A stretch of 64,000 nucleotides of DNA from Catenulispora sp. GP43 (GTDB lineage Bacteria; Actinomycetota; Actinomycetes; Streptomycetales; Catenulisporaceae), in the NCBI RefSeq assembly GCF_041260665.1, contig NZ_JBGCCT010000044.1, positions 1-64,000 of the forward strand, read 5' to 3'. The position numbers and the translations under genes are program-made. The notes below the pieces were generated by a model. The model worked only from the letters and a program-made list of their open reading frames with translations, had not been told where the DNA came from and made no database searches. Each line of letters starts with the position of its first letter. Positions within the stretch are counted from its first letter, which is position 1. Of the stretch, positions 1 to 8,508 are shown piece after piece.

Positions 1-1
1 C

Positions 2-96
2 CGCCACCTGCTGGCCTACAACCACCCGGCCGCGTCGGCCGAGCTCCTGCTGGAGGCGTTCATCGCCGGACCGCGCCAACGCAAGCTCCTGCTGAG
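2..96 (+). CDS. 3' part of an unidentified gene, cut by the window edge
   Basis: Reading frame 2 from the left edge is open and gives RHLLAYNHPAASAELLLEAF followed by IAGPRQRKLLLS, with good high-GC codon use. It then enters a run of C and no natural stop follows before the frame runs into the opposite-strand permease gene. I do not recognise the family from about 32 residues. The missing stop suggests that the C-rich stretch has replaced, or is a misread of, the true 3' end. Confidence 0.35.
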
Positions 97-164
97 CCCC
101 CCCCCCCCCCCCCCCCCCCCCCCCGGCGCCCCCCGCACCCCCCCCCCCCCCCCCCCCCCCCCCC
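97..164. repeat. Two long poly-C tracts
   Basis: There are 28 consecutive C at 97-124 and 27 consecutive C at 138-164, separated by a short C-rich linker. Homopolymers this long are rare in bacterial chromosomes. They lie exactly where two convergent genes should end, where a strong GC hairpin terminator would be expected, so a sequencing or assembly artefact is likely. A true slippery tract cannot be excluded. Confidence 0.85.
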
Positions 165-171
165 GCCGCTC

Positions 172-1014
172 TCACGCGTCGCGCTTCTCGAACAGCAGCG
201 CGCCGACGATCAGCAGGACCACGACCTCGATCAGGAACACCGTGAACCCGGTCCACGGCGCGAACGCCTTGTCCGAGTGGCGGTTCGACTCGCCGAAGGC
301 CGTCACCTGGCCGCCGGCGTTGCCCGGCATCACCTTGTACAGCCAGCGGCCGACCGAGCCGGGGATGAGCTGGACCAGGTTGCCGATGATGAAGATCAGG
401 GCCAGGCCGATGGTGATGGCCCCGGCCGTGTGCCGGAGCAGGAAGCCCATCGCCAGGCCGAACAGCGACAGCCCGGCCAGGTACAGCGCGCTGCCGAAGA
501 TCGCGCGGGTGGCGCCGGGGTAGGACATGTCCACGCCGACGTGCTTGGCCCGCAGCGGGATGTTGCCCAGGTAGAAGCACGCGAACGCGGTGGCCAGGCC
601 GATGACGAAGACCATGACCGCCAGCAGGATCGCCTTGGACACCAGGATCTCGGTGCGGCGCGGCATCGCGGTCAGCGTGGTGCGGATGCCGCCGGTGGAG
701 TACTCGGCGCTGATCGTCATCACGCCCAGGACGTAGGCCGCGATCTGGCCGACGAAGGCCAGGCCGACCAGGACGATGTCGGCGGAGTCGGGCTTGCCGG
801 CGGCCAGGTCCTTGGCGTAGGAGTTCGCCGCGGCCAGGCAGATCAGGAACGTGATGGCCGCGGAGCCGGCGAAAAGGGTGATCAGGGTCCAGAAGGTGGC
901 GCGGACGGTGCGGATCTTCAGCCACTCGCTGGAGATCACGTTGCCGAAGCCGGCGCGGCCCTCGATGCCGGGCCCGGGGCCCGGGCGCGCGGCGGTGGCC
1001 GGTGCGGTGGTCAT
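172..1014 (-). CDS. ABC transporter permease, ABC-2 type
   Basis: A protein of about 280 aa with a short proline/glycine-rich N-terminus, then the motif SEWLKIRTVRATFWTL that begins many actinobacterial ABC-2 permeases, followed by about six hydrophobic segments. It would form the membrane channel for the ATPase encoded just upstream. The ATG at 1014 overlaps the ATPase stop as ATGA, so translation is coupled; a longer upstream reading is only the ATPase gene in another frame. The substrate is unknown; family members export drugs, peptides or lipids. Confidence 0.9.
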   Translation of the reverse strand: MTTAPATAARPGPGPGIEGRAGFGNVISSEWLKIRTVRATFWTLITLFAGSAAITFLICLAAANSYAKDLAAGKPDSADIVLVGLAFVGQIAAYVLGVMTISAEYSTGGIRTTLTAMPRRTEILVSKAILLAVMVFVIGLATAFACFYLGNIPLRAKHVGVDMSYPGATRAIFGSALYLAGLSLFGLAMGFLLRHTAGAITIGLALIFIIGNLVQLIPGSVGRWLYKVMPGNAGGQVTAFGESNRHSDKAFAPWTGFTVFLIEVVVLLIVGALLFEKRDA

Positions 1015-2051
1015 CGCCGGGCCTCCCCGCTGCCGGCGGCCGGGGGCGGTGGCGGCGTCTGCGTCTGCGTCTGTGTGGGCGGCTGTGGCGTCTGCGGAAC
1101 CAGCCCCGGCTGGCCGAGCACCTGGCCGGGTTCCATACCGGGCACCCCGGCGTGGTACTCGACGCTGTCCGCGGTCATGCTCATGAACGCCTCCTCCAGG
1201 GACGGCTGGACCACCGCCAACTCGTGCAGCCACAGCCCGTTCTCGCCGGCCAGGTCGCCGACCGCCTCGGAGCTCACGTCGAAGACCTCGACCGCGCCGT
1301 CGTCGTCGGGCAGGGCCTCGGTGCGCCAGCCCTTGGCGGCCATCAGCTCACGCAGCTTGCCGATGTGCGGGGAGCGGACGCGCACGTGCGTGGTCGCGTT
1401 CTGCGCGATGAACTCGCGCATCGTGGTGTCGGCCTTGATCTCGCCGCGGCCGATGACGATCACCCGGTCCGCGGTCAGCGCCATCTCGCTCATCAGGTGG
1501 CTGGAGACGAAGACCGTGCGGCCCTGCGCGGCCAGCGACTTCATCAGGTTGCGGACCCACAGGATGCCCTCGGGGTCCAGGCCGTTCACCGGCTCGTCGA
1601 ACAGCAGCGTGCCGGGGTCGCCGAGCAGCGCCGCGGCGATGCCCAGGCGCTGGCCCATGCCCAGGGAGAAGTTCTTCGAGCGCTTCTTCGCCACCTGCTC
1701 CAGCCCGACCAGGCCGATGACCTCGTCGACCCGCCCCAGCGGGATGCCGTTGGACTTGGCCAGGCACGCCAGGTGGTTGTAGGCGGTGCGGCCGCCGTGC
1801 ACGGCCTTGGCGTCCAGCAGCGCGCCGACCTCGCGCAGCGGCACCGGCAGGTTCCGGTACGGCTTGCCGTCGACCGTGACGCTGCCGTCGGTCGGCCGGT
1901 CCAGCCCCAGGATCATGCGCATCGTGGTGGACTTCCCGGCGCCGTTCGGCCCGAGGAAGCCGGTGACGGTCCCGGCCTCGACGGCGAAGTCGGCGTGGTC
2001 GACCGCGACCTTGTCGCCATAGCGCTTGGTGAGCCCGACGGCCTTGATCAT
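1011..2051 (-). CDS. ABC transporter ATP-binding protein
   Basis: 346 aa. Walker A GPNGAGKS lies at residues 34-41, the signature FSLGMGQR near 128-135 and Walker B LLFDEP at 149-154, so this is a complete nucleotide-binding domain of the CcmA/DrrA type. The C-terminal 100 residues are the extra domain seen in drug- and bacitracin-type exporters and end in a proline/glutamine/threonine-rich tail. Its stop overlaps the permease start and its ATG overlaps the stop of the membrane gene upstream (both ATGA), so three genes are coupled. Confidence 0.93.
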   Translation of the reverse strand: MIKAVGLTKRYGDKVAVDHADFAVEAGTVTGFLGPNGAGKSTTMRMILGLDRPTDGSVTVDGKPYRNLPVPLREVGALLDAKAVHGGRTAYNHLACLAKSNGIPLGRVDEVIGLVGLEQVAKKRSKNFSLGMGQRLGIAAALLGDPGTLLFDEPVNGLDPEGILWVRNLMKSLAAQGRTVFVSSHLMSEMALTADRVIVIGRGEIKADTTMREFIAQNATTHVRVRSPHIGKLRELMAAKGWRTEALPDDDGAVEVFDVSSEAVGDLAGENGLWLHELAVVQPSLEEAFMSMTADSVEYHAGVPGMEPGQVLGQPGLVPQTPQPPTQTQTQTPPPPPAAGSGEARR

Positions 2052-2779
2052 GCGCTGCTCCTCGCGATCAGGCGACGCGCGGCCGCCGAGGTCAGGGCGC
2101 GCGCCAGACCCCGGATCTCCCGCCGCCGCGCGATGACCACCTGGGCCGCGGCCACGGTGAGCACCGCGGCCAGCGCGGTCGGCCAGGCGCCGCTCCAGAC
2201 GGAGGCCGCGTGCTGCGGGAGGTGCGGGGCGACGGCGCCGCGCGAGCGAGGCTCGGCCAGCGGAGCGTCGGCGGCGGCGGACACGCGCACCACGGCGGCC
2301 GTGGCGAACGCCGCCACGAAACCGGCACCGAGCGCCGGCGCGCCGATCCAAGCCCGCCGGACCAGGAGCGCGGCGACGAGACCGACGGCGATCGGCACGA
2401 GCGCGTGCGCCGACGGCCGGCCGAGCGCCACGCCCGCGGCGAACCCGACCACCGCCCCGGCCCACGTGGCCCCGACCGGCCCGGCGACCTGGATGACCAG
2501 CGCGTCGGCCGGCTCGGCACCGGCCGCGGTGAGGGCCTCGCGGCGCGCGCCGAGGCCGTCGAGCAGGTGCCGGATCAGGGCGGCCATCGCGAGCAGCGCG
2601 GGGATGGCGACCGCCGGATACAGGGCCCCGGCGAACGGCCACGCCGCGGCGGCCGACGCCAGCGCCGTGCCGCCGACGAGGAGGTGCTCGGTGCGCGGCG
2701 CGGCGCGCAGCAGCGAGGCGGCGACGCGCAGGCGGTAGTCGAAGCGCGTGATCGGGGTGGTGGTGGTCAGGACGCTCAT
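2048..2779 (-). CDS. Multi-span membrane protein of the ABC operon
   Basis: 243 aa, very rich in Ala, Val and Leu, with roughly six hydrophobic stretches and an Arg-rich C-terminus. No family motif is recognisable. Position between a nucleotide-binding-like gene and a complete ATPase gene, with ATGA overlaps on both sides, suggests a membrane subunit of the same transporter. The N-terminus MSVLTTTTPITR is nearly repeated at the start of the small ORF immediately upstream. Confidence 0.75.
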   Translation of the reverse strand: MSVLTTTTPITRFDYRLRVAASLLRAAPRTEHLLVGGTALASAAAAWPFAGALYPAVAIPALLAMAALIRHLLDGLGARREALTAAGAEPADALVIQVAGPVGATWAGAVVGFAAGVALGRPSAHALVPIAVGLVAALLVRRAWIGAPALGAGFVAAFATAAVVRVSAAADAPLAEPRSRGAVAPHLPQHAASVWSGAWPTALAAVLTVAAAQVVIARRREIRGLARALTSAAARRLIARSSA

Positions 2780-2871
2780 CGCGAGGCCTCCGAGTCGGTG
2801 CGCGGGGGCTGTGCGGCTGGCTGGTGGGGGGCGGCTGCGCGTGCGATCGGGGTGGTCGTCAGGGCACTCAT
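2776..2871 (-). CDS. 31-codon ORF duplicating the start of the next gene
   Basis: Translation begins MSALTTTPIARAAAPHQ and ends before a TGA that overlaps the ATG of the following membrane gene. Its own ATG overlaps the stop of the upstream gene (ATGA). The first 12 codons match the start of the downstream gene almost base for base, which points to a partial tandem duplication. It may only serve as a translational coupling bridge, or be a remnant of a duplicated gene; there is no sign of an independent function. Confidence 0.5.
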   Translation of the reverse strand: MSALTTTPIARAAAPHQPAAQPPRTDSEASR

Positions 2872-3719
2872 CGTCCGCGCTCCGCCCCCGAGCCGACCGG
2901 CGAGAACCGGTGCTCGCCGCGTGCGTGCCGGCCGATGCGGTGCGGCAGGCCGCGGGCCTGGTGGTTGATCATCGCGCCTGATCCGGCGAGCGGTTCGTCG
3001 GCGTCGGCGGCTTCGATGGGTTCGATGGGTTCGGCGGGCTCAGCCTTCTCCACAGGTCCAGCCGCAGCCGCCGCGACCTTCGCCGTGACCTTCAGCGCGA
3101 TCTGCCGGTCGGCCCAGCGCGCCACGTCCTCGTCGTCGCTGGCGACCACGATCGTCAGCCGGTGTGTGCCGCACGCCGCGCGCAGGATGCGCAGCAGCTG
3201 GAAGCGTTCCGCGGCGCTCAGGCCCTCGGTCGGGTCCTCGGCGAGCAGGACCGCCGGGTCGAGGACCAGGGCCCGGGCCAGTGCCACCCGGCGCATCTCG
3301 GCCGGTGTCAGCTCCGCGATGCGCCATTCGGCGCAGGCGGCGGCGTCCAGGCGCTCCAGCCAGCGGAGGGCGCGGCGGCGGGCTTCCTGGCGGCCCAGGC
3401 CGGTGAGGATCAGCGGCAGGGCCGTGTTCTCCAGCACCGTGAGCTCGGGCAGCAGTTTGCCGACGCGCGGGGCGACGGCGCACTGGGCGTGCGCGAAGCG
3501 GAGTCGGGCCGCGGGGCGCAGGGTGTGCAGCGGCTCGCCCTTGAGCCACAGTCCGCCGGGCCAGGCCGGGTCGGCGCCGGACAGCGCGCGCAGGAAGCCC
3601 TCGTCGCAGGCGCCGGGCAGGGCCACGATCTCGCCTTCGCCGACGGCGAGGGTGAGGGCGTCGGGCCCGAACTCGCGGGCCAGCAGGATCGGGTTGTCGG
3701 ACGGGATGCTCACGAGCAC
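2868..3719 (-). CDS. Degenerate ABC-type ATP-binding protein lacking a P-loop
   Basis: About 283 aa. The fold is recognisable from the signature-like stretch LTPAEMRRVALARALVLDP and Walker B-like VLLAEDPTEGLS, both typical of LolD/FtsE-type ATPases. The Walker A position reads ALPGACDEGFLRAL, so the GxxGxGK(S/T) lysine is missing and ATP hydrolysis is unlikely. The C-terminal 70 residues are acidic then basic and low in complexity. GTG at 3719 is chosen because AGGG lies 7 bases upstream; GTG at 3713 is possible. It is first in the coupled transporter operon and may be a regulatory or non-catalytic subunit. Confidence 0.7.
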   Translation of the reverse strand: MLVSIPSDNPILLAREFGPDALTLAVGEGEIVALPGACDEGFLRALSGADPAWPGGLWLKGEPLHTLRPAARLRFAHAQCAVAPRVGKLLPELTVLENTALPLILTGLGRQEARRRALRWLERLDAAACAEWRIAELTPAEMRRVALARALVLDPAVLLAEDPTEGLSAAERFQLLRILRAACGTHRLTIVVASDDEDVARWADRQIALKVTAKVAAAAAGPVEKAEPAEPIEPIEAADADEPLAGSGAMINHQARGLPHRIGRHARGEHRFSPVGSGAERGR

Positions 3720-3888
3720 CCGTGTGCCCTGAAGGGCGCAACGGCCTAACCAAGGTTGCGCCGGACGTGCGACCCCGCCGGGCATGTCCGGCGCCGCGCC
3801 CGACAGTGTTCGAACAGTCGGGAATCCGTTCCCGGCACCGGAACCGGGCCGGCAGTCAGGCCGGGTACGCAGTCAGATCGGTACGCAA

Positions 3889-4806
3889 TCAGATCGGGTA
3901 CACGACCCCGGTCAGCTTCTCCGACTCCTCCCACAGCCGCACCGCCAGTTCCTGGTCCTGCGCGCGCCTGCTTGGCTGCACCAGCTCCGGGTGCCCTCGC
4001 GTCTCCATCACCTTCGGGCATCCGTAGTACTGGCCGCCCTCCACGTCCGCCGCGACCGCCGCCCGGACCTCGGGCAGCGCGCCGATCGCCGGCTTCTGGG
4101 CGAACAGCGGATTGCCGATGTGCATGATCGCCTTGCGCCACCCGGTCGGCCCGGCGAACTGCAGGTTCGTGGCCGAATACCCGGGGTGCGCCATCAGCGA
4201 GCGCACCGGCGAGCCCGCCGCGGTCAGCCGCCGCTGCAACTCCAGGCCGAACAGCAGGTTCGCCAGCTTCGACTGGGCGTAGGCGGCGTTGGGGTTGTAG
4301 CCCTTGGTCCGCATCAGATCGTCGAAGTCGATCGACCCCTGCTTGTGGAAGGTCGAGGAGACGGTCACCACGCGCGGGTCGGGCCGTCCGGCGAGCAGGT
4401 CCAGCAACAGGCCGGTGAGGGCGAAGTGCCCCAGGTGGTTGGTGCCGAACTGCATCTCGAAGCCCTGCTTCGTGGTCTGCTGCGGCGTCATCATCACGCC
4501 GGCGTTGTTGATCAGCACGTCGATGCCGACCGCGTCGTCGTGCAGCCCCTTCGCGAACGCCCGCACCGAGTCCAGGTCGGCCAGGTCCAGCGTCCGCAGC
4601 TCCAGCGAGGCGCCGGGCACGTCCTGCCCGACCCGGGCCACGGCGGCCTCGCCCTTGACCCGGCTGCGCGCGGTCATCACCACGTGCCCGCCCTTGCCGG
4701 CCAGCAGGCGCGCGGCCTCCAGGCCCAGGCCGCTGTTCGCGCCGGTGATCACGAACGTGCGTCCGTGCAAGGCCGGGATCTCCTCGGCAGTCCACTTCGT
4801 GGTCAT
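3889..4806 (-). CDS. Short-chain dehydrogenase/reductase
   Basis: 305 aa. TGANSGLG at 21-28 is the nucleotide-binding motif, NNAG at 100-103, Ser150 and YAQSK with Tyr176 and Lys180 form the active site. The order and the long C-terminal part resemble retinol-dehydrogenase-like SDRs acting on lipophilic alcohols or ketones with NADP. The ATG at 4806 matches family starts. It is divergent from a TetR regulator whose operator candidate lies between them, so the regulator probably controls this gene. The substrate cannot be read from sequence. Confidence 0.9.
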   Translation of the reverse strand: MTTKWTAEEIPALHGRTFVITGANSGLGLEAARLLAGKGGHVVMTARSRVKGEAAVARVGQDVPGASLELRTLDLADLDSVRAFAKGLHDDAVGIDVLINNAGVMMTPQQTTKQGFEMQFGTNHLGHFALTGLLLDLLAGRPDPRVVTVSSTFHKQGSIDFDDLMRTKGYNPNAAYAQSKLANLLFGLELQRRLTAAGSPVRSLMAHPGYSATNLQFAGPTGWRKAIMHIGNPLFAQKPAIGALPEVRAAVAADVEGGQYYGCPKVMETRGHPELVQPSRRAQDQELAVRLWEESEKLTGVVYPI

Positions 4807-4867
4807 GACGTCGTCCTCCAGACACGGTCCGTCGCGGCCGCTGCCGCGCAGCACACCATGCCGCATG

Positions 4868-4882
4868 TGGCACTCAGTGTCA
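4868..4882. promoter_or_regulatory. Candidate TetR operator
   Basis: TGGCACT-C-AGTGTCA is an imperfect 7-1-7 inverted repeat in the 118-base divergent region, 43 bases before the TetR start. Spacing and symmetry suit a TetR dimer. Function is inferred from position only. Confidence 0.45.
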
Positions 4883-4924
4883 ATCATGGCGCGCAGGCGC
4901 TGTTGCCGCTGCTACTGTGGGGGC

Positions 4925-5536
4925 GTGCGGCGCAGAACGGAACAACCCGGCCTGACCCTGGCGGAGCGCAAACGCCAGCTGGTCCGCGACGAGCTGGCCG
5001 AGGCGGCGCTGCGACTGCTGGCCAAACAGGGCTTCGAGCGGACGACCGTCGACGAGCTCGCCGCCGCCGCGGGCGTCAGCCGCCGCACGTTCTTCCGGTA
5101 CTTCGCTTCCAAGGAGGACGTGGTCATCTCCTCCGTGGTCGTGGTCAGCGAGGGGATCCTCGCCGAAGTCGCGGCGCGGCCGGCCGAGGAGCCGCCGGCG
5201 GTGGCGATCCGTGAGGCGGTCAAGACCGTGGCCCTCGAAGACTTCGCCGAGGACCGCGAGAAGTCGGTCGCGCTGATCCGCCACACACACCAGATCCCCG
5301 CACTGCGCGCACGCTTCGCCGAGCGCCTGGACCTGCTGCGCGACGATCTGGCCGGGGTCCTGGCCCGCCGGGCCGGCCGCGAGAGCCCGACCCCGCGCGA
5401 CCAGTTCGCCGCGGGCCTGGGCCTGATGGCGTTCGCCGGCGCGATGCAGTACTGGGCGGCCTCCGACGGCCACGCCGACCCCGCGACCGTACTCGACGTC
5501 GCATTCGAAGAAGCTGGTCAAGCATTCGTGGTGTGA
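4925..5536 (+). CDS. TetR-family transcriptional regulator
   Basis: 203 aa. The N-terminal helix-turn-helix reads GFERTTVDELAAAAGVSRRT then FFRYFASKEDVV, a standard TetR DNA-binding domain; the C-terminal part is a helical ligand domain of the acyl-CoA/MftR-like type. GTG at 4925 is preceded by TACTGT at 4913-4918, which would start transcription at the GTG, so the message is probably leaderless. It likely represses the divergent dehydrogenase gene and itself. Confidence 0.92.
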   Translation: MRRRTEQPGLTLAERKRQLVRDELAEAALRLLAKQGFERTTVDELAAAAGVSRRTFFRYFASKEDVVISSVVVVSEGILAEVAARPAEEPPAVAIREAVKTVALEDFAEDREKSVALIRHTHQIPALRARFAERLDLLRDDLAGVLARRAGRESPTPRDQFAAGLGLMAFAGAMQYWAASDGHADPATVLDVAFEEAGQAFVV

Positions 5537-5541
5537 GATAG

Positions 5542-5576
5542 GTTCCCGGGCGTCGTCAGCCAGACGTAACGGGAAC
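5542..5576 (+). terminator. Hairpin after the TetR gene
   Basis: GTTCCCG (5542-5548) pairs with CGGGAAC (5570-5576), with an inner CGTC/GACG pairing. It begins 6 bases after the TetR stop and lacks a T-run, as is common for actinobacterial terminators. Confidence 0.5.
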
Positions 5577-5587
5577 AGGGGTGGGGC

Positions 5588-6328
5588 ATGGAGTTCGCCG
5601 AGTGGGTCGTATCAGGGCTCGATCAGCTCCGGCTGGGGCAGCTGCCGGCCGGAAACGACTTCTACGCCACGGCTTCGGCCGGTCTCGGGGGCGATCCGCG
5701 GCTGGCGTCCTACGTGAACAGCGGCGACCCGGCGGCGCGGGCCGAGCTGGTGCAGGCGATCGCCGTCGCGGTGGCGGCGAACCCGGGCTTCGAGCAGCAG
5801 CTGCGTGATGCGGCCGCCGCGGCCATGCAGGCCCAGGGCCAGGCGCAGGGTCCGGTCGGCGGCAAGCCGCCGTTCCTGAAGACCACCAACGGCCTGCTGG
5901 TGATCGTGGCGGCGGCCGTGGTCGTGGTCGGCGGCGGCATCGGGCTGGCGGTGGGCCTCGGCGGCAGCGGCGGCAGCCTCGCCTCGATCGCGAAGGGGAC
6001 CTGGTCCTGCCGGGCGTCGGGCGGCGGCATGAGCGGTGCCGGGGTCGGCCTGACCATCGGCGACGGCACCTGGAGCGCCGGCGGCGACTCGGGGACCTGG
6101 ACGCAGAGCGGCAGCACCGCGACGCTGCACGACGACAACGATCCGGAGAACGACGTCAAGGTGAGCGGACTGCCGTCCGGAGCCGGTTCGTTCACGGTCA
6201 CCCTGGGGCCGGCCAAAGACGTCGCGCAGTTGGTGGAGATACACGCCAAGGGGACGCTCGCGGCGCGCACGATGACCATCACGATCCCCGGCGACAGCGG
6301 CGACGTCACGTTCACCTGCACGAAGTAG
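5588..6328 (+). CDS. Single-span membrane protein with extracytoplasmic C-terminal domain
   Basis: 246 aa. Residues 1-95 are soluble and helical, with alternating charged and alanine-rich stretches. A strong membrane segment follows near residues 103-125 (LLVIVAAAVVVVGGGIGLAV). The rest is a Gly/Ser/Thr-rich beta-type domain of about 115 aa with two Cys that could form a disulfide, so it is probably outside the cell. I recognise no named family. AGGGGTGGGG precedes the ATG. It is a single-gene unit ended by a strong terminator. Confidence 0.8.
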   Translation: MEFAEWVVSGLDQLRLGQLPAGNDFYATASAGLGGDPRLASYVNSGDPAARAELVQAIAVAVAANPGFEQQLRDAAAAAMQAQGQAQGPVGGKPPFLKTTNGLLVIVAAAVVVVGGGIGLAVGLGGSGGSLASIAKGTWSCRASGGGMSGAGVGLTIGDGTWSAGGDSGTWTQSGSTATLHDDNDPENDVKVSGLPSGAGSFTVTLGPAKDVAQLVEIHAKGTLAARTMTITIPGDSGDVTFTCTK

Positions 6329-6337
6329 CCGTAGGAT

Positions 6338-6376
6338 CGGTCGTCCCGGACACGGGGAAGTTGTCCGGGACGACCG
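6338..6376. terminator. Bidirectional terminator, 15-bp stem
   Basis: CGGTCGTCCCGGACA (6338-6352) is perfectly complementary to 6362-6376, with a 9-base loop. It sits between two convergent genes and can serve both. Confidence 0.85.
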
Positions 6377-6400
6377 TTATAGCCGGATTCTGATGAAGAA

Positions 6401-7792
6401 TCAGTGCCCGAGGAAGCGCCCGAAGACCTTCGCGCGCACCGAGGACTTCCCGGTCCGCTCCTCCTCGGCGTCGGCCGCGCTCATCGTCCGCAGGCCGATG
6501 TTCGCGCCCAGCCAGCGCAGCGGTTCCGGCTCCCAGCGCGGCGAGCGGTGGTTCACCCAGGGCAGCCGGGTGAGCTCGGTGTCGCGGCCGGTCAGCAGGT
6601 CCGCGAGGGTGCGGCCGGCCAGGTTGGTCGCGCCCACGCCGTCGCCGACGTATCCGCCGGCCCAGCCCAGGCGCCGGCCCGGGTCGTAGCCGACCGAGGC
6701 GAACCAGTCGCGCGGAACGCCCAGCGCCCCGCCCCAGCGGTGGGTGAACGCCGTGTCCTTCAGCACCGGGAACAGCTCGCGCAGCGTGCTGCGGATCTCG
6801 GCGTGCACCCGGTCGTCCCGGTCGTAGCCGGGCTCGATCCGCGAGCCGAAGTGGTACGGCGCGCCGCGTCCGCCGAACGCCAGCCGGCCGTCGGCGGTGC
6901 GCTGGCCGTAGATAATGAGGTGGCGGAAGTCGGAGAAGGTCTGCCGTCCGGCCAGCCCGATCTGCTCCCAGACCTCCTCCGGCAGCGGTTCGGTCGCGAC
7001 CATCAGCGAGTAGACCGGCGCCACGTCGCGCTGGAAGCCGGCGATCGACGGCGTGTAGCCCTCGGTCGCGCGCACCACCTTGCCGGCCCGGACCCGGGCG
7101 CCCCCCGCGGTCTGCACCACGCCGCCGCGGATCGCCGTGACCGCCGTGCGCTCGTGGATCGTGACGCCGAGCCGCTCGACGGCCTCAGCCAGGCCGCGTG
7201 CCAGCATCGCGGGCTGGATCGCCGCGCAGTGCGGGGTGAAGGTGCCGCCGAGGACGTTCGAGGCGCCGACCATCGCCGAGGCCTCGGCGGCACTGAGCAG
7301 CCTGACGTCCTCCTCGCCGAAGCCGTACTCCCGCTCCTCCTCGACCGAGGCCTTCGCGCGGGCCAGCTGCACCGGGGTGCGGGCCAGCACCACGGTGCCG
7401 CCCTTGGCGAAATGACAGTCGATGCCCTCGTCCGCGACCACGCGCCCGACCTCGTCGACGGTGTCGTTCAGCGCACGCTGCAGGGCGACCGCGCGCTCCC
7501 GGCCGCCGCCGACCCTCGCGACCTTCGCCAGCGAGGCCGGGAACAGCGACGAGCACCAGCCGCCGTTGCGGCCGGAGGCGCCGAACCCCGCGAACTCCCG
7601 CTCCAGGACCACGATCCGCAGCGACGGATCGGCCTTCGCGAGGTAGTAGGCGGTCCACAGGCCGGTGTATCCGGCGCCGACGATCGCGACGTCCGCGTCC
7701 GCGTCGGCGGCCAGCGCGGGGCGGCTCGGCGCGGAGCCGGCCGCGGCCGCCTGGTCCAGCCACAGCGACAGCCCGCCGTCGACGGCACTCAC
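6401..7792 (-). CDS. FAD-dependent amine oxidoreductase (gamma-glutamylputrescine oxidase-like)
   Basis: 463 aa. The dinucleotide-binding motif VAIVGAGYTGLWTAYYLA lies near residues 35-52, followed by the DAO-family GASGRNGG motif and, near the C-terminus, the FAD-contact stretch GWAGGYVGDGVGATNLAGR. This arrangement is that of PuuB/OrdL-type oxidases that remove amine groups with FAD. GTG at 7792 overlaps the stop of the upstream gene (GTGA). Nearby aminotransferase and aminobutyraldehyde dehydrogenase genes support a role in polyamine or GABA breakdown; the exact substrate is inferred. Confidence 0.85.
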   Translation of the reverse strand: MSAVDGGLSLWLDQAAAAGSAPSRPALAADADADVAIVGAGYTGLWTAYYLAKADPSLRIVVLEREFAGFGASGRNGGWCSSLFPASLAKVARVGGGRERAVALQRALNDTVDEVGRVVADEGIDCHFAKGGTVVLARTPVQLARAKASVEEEREYGFGEEDVRLLSAAEASAMVGASNVLGGTFTPHCAAIQPAMLARGLAEAVERLGVTIHERTAVTAIRGGVVQTAGGARVRAGKVVRATEGYTPSIAGFQRDVAPVYSLMVATEPLPEEVWEQIGLAGRQTFSDFRHLIIYGQRTADGRLAFGGRGAPYHFGSRIEPGYDRDDRVHAEIRSTLRELFPVLKDTAFTHRWGGALGVPRDWFASVGYDPGRRLGWAGGYVGDGVGATNLAGRTLADLLTGRDTELTRLPWVNHRSPRWEPEPLRWLGANIGLRTMSAADAEEERTGKSSVRAKVFGRFLGH

Positions 7793-8469
7793 CGGCGCCA
7801 CTCCCGGATGTAGCCGGGAACGTCGATCCCGTCCGCGAGGTTCGCCGCGGGCACCGGGTCGCAGTACGCCTCGTGCAGCGGCACGACGCCGGCCCACACC
7901 GGCGCGTCCAGGTCGTCCGGGTCGTCGCCGGGATCGCCGGTGGAGATCTTCACGGAAGCCTCGGTCAGCGGCAGCGCCAGCACCACGGTCGCGGCGAGTT
8001 CCCTGCGCTTGGGCGCGCGCAGCTCCTTCCAGCGGCCCGGCATCAGGTGCTCGGTGATGCGTTCCAGCGCCGCCTCCTTCTCGCCCTCCGGCAGCATCCG
8101 GCAGGACCCGAGGACCATCGCGCCGCGGTAGTTCATCGAGGACTCGAACGCCGAGCGGGCCACCACGAGCCCGTCCAGCAGCGTCACGGTCAGGCAGGTC
8201 GGCGCGCCCTCGGCCAGCGAGCGGAACAGGCGCGAGCCGGTGGAGCCGTGAAACAGGACGCGCTCGCCGTCGCGGGCGTAGGCCACGGGCAGGATGTACG
8301 GCTGCGCCGAGCGGTTCGGGCCGCTGTTGTCGGTGACGGCGACGTGCGCGACCAGGCCGGCGTCGAGGATCGCGTGCAGGGCGGCGCGGTCGGTCGCGGC
8401 CTTCTCGGGCAGCCGGCGGACGCGGGTTCGGGGAGTGGAGCCGACAGGCTCGGCGGCGGGGGAGTTCAT
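7789..8469 (-). CDS. Pyridoxamine 5'-phosphate oxidase-family FMN-binding protein
   Basis: 226 aa. The stretch LFHGSTGSRLFRSLAEGAPT and the following core are typical of the FMN split-barrel fold of the PPOX family. It resembles the protein at 28366-29160 (shared HGSTG, VTLLDGLVVARS, HSM/SMN-Y/FR blocks), so the window holds two paralogues. It is coupled to the FAD oxidase downstream and may act with it. ATG at 8469 is chosen; ATG at 8484 is also in frame. The reaction is unknown; split-barrel proteins often bind FMN, F420 or heme. Confidence 0.85.
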   Translation of the reverse strand: MNSPAAEPVGSTPRTRVRRLPEKAATDRAALHAILDAGLVAHVAVTDNSGPNRSAQPYILPVAYARDGERVLFHGSTGSRLFRSLAEGAPTCLTVTLLDGLVVARSAFESSMNYRGAMVLGSCRMLPEGEKEAALERITEHLMPGRWKELRAPKRRELAATVVLALPLTEASVKISTGDPGDDPDDLDAPVWAGVVPLHEAYCDPVPAANLADGIDVPGYIREWRR

Positions 8470-8508
8470 GGTTATCAGAACCATCCGGATCACACAGGGT
8501 TGGGAAAA

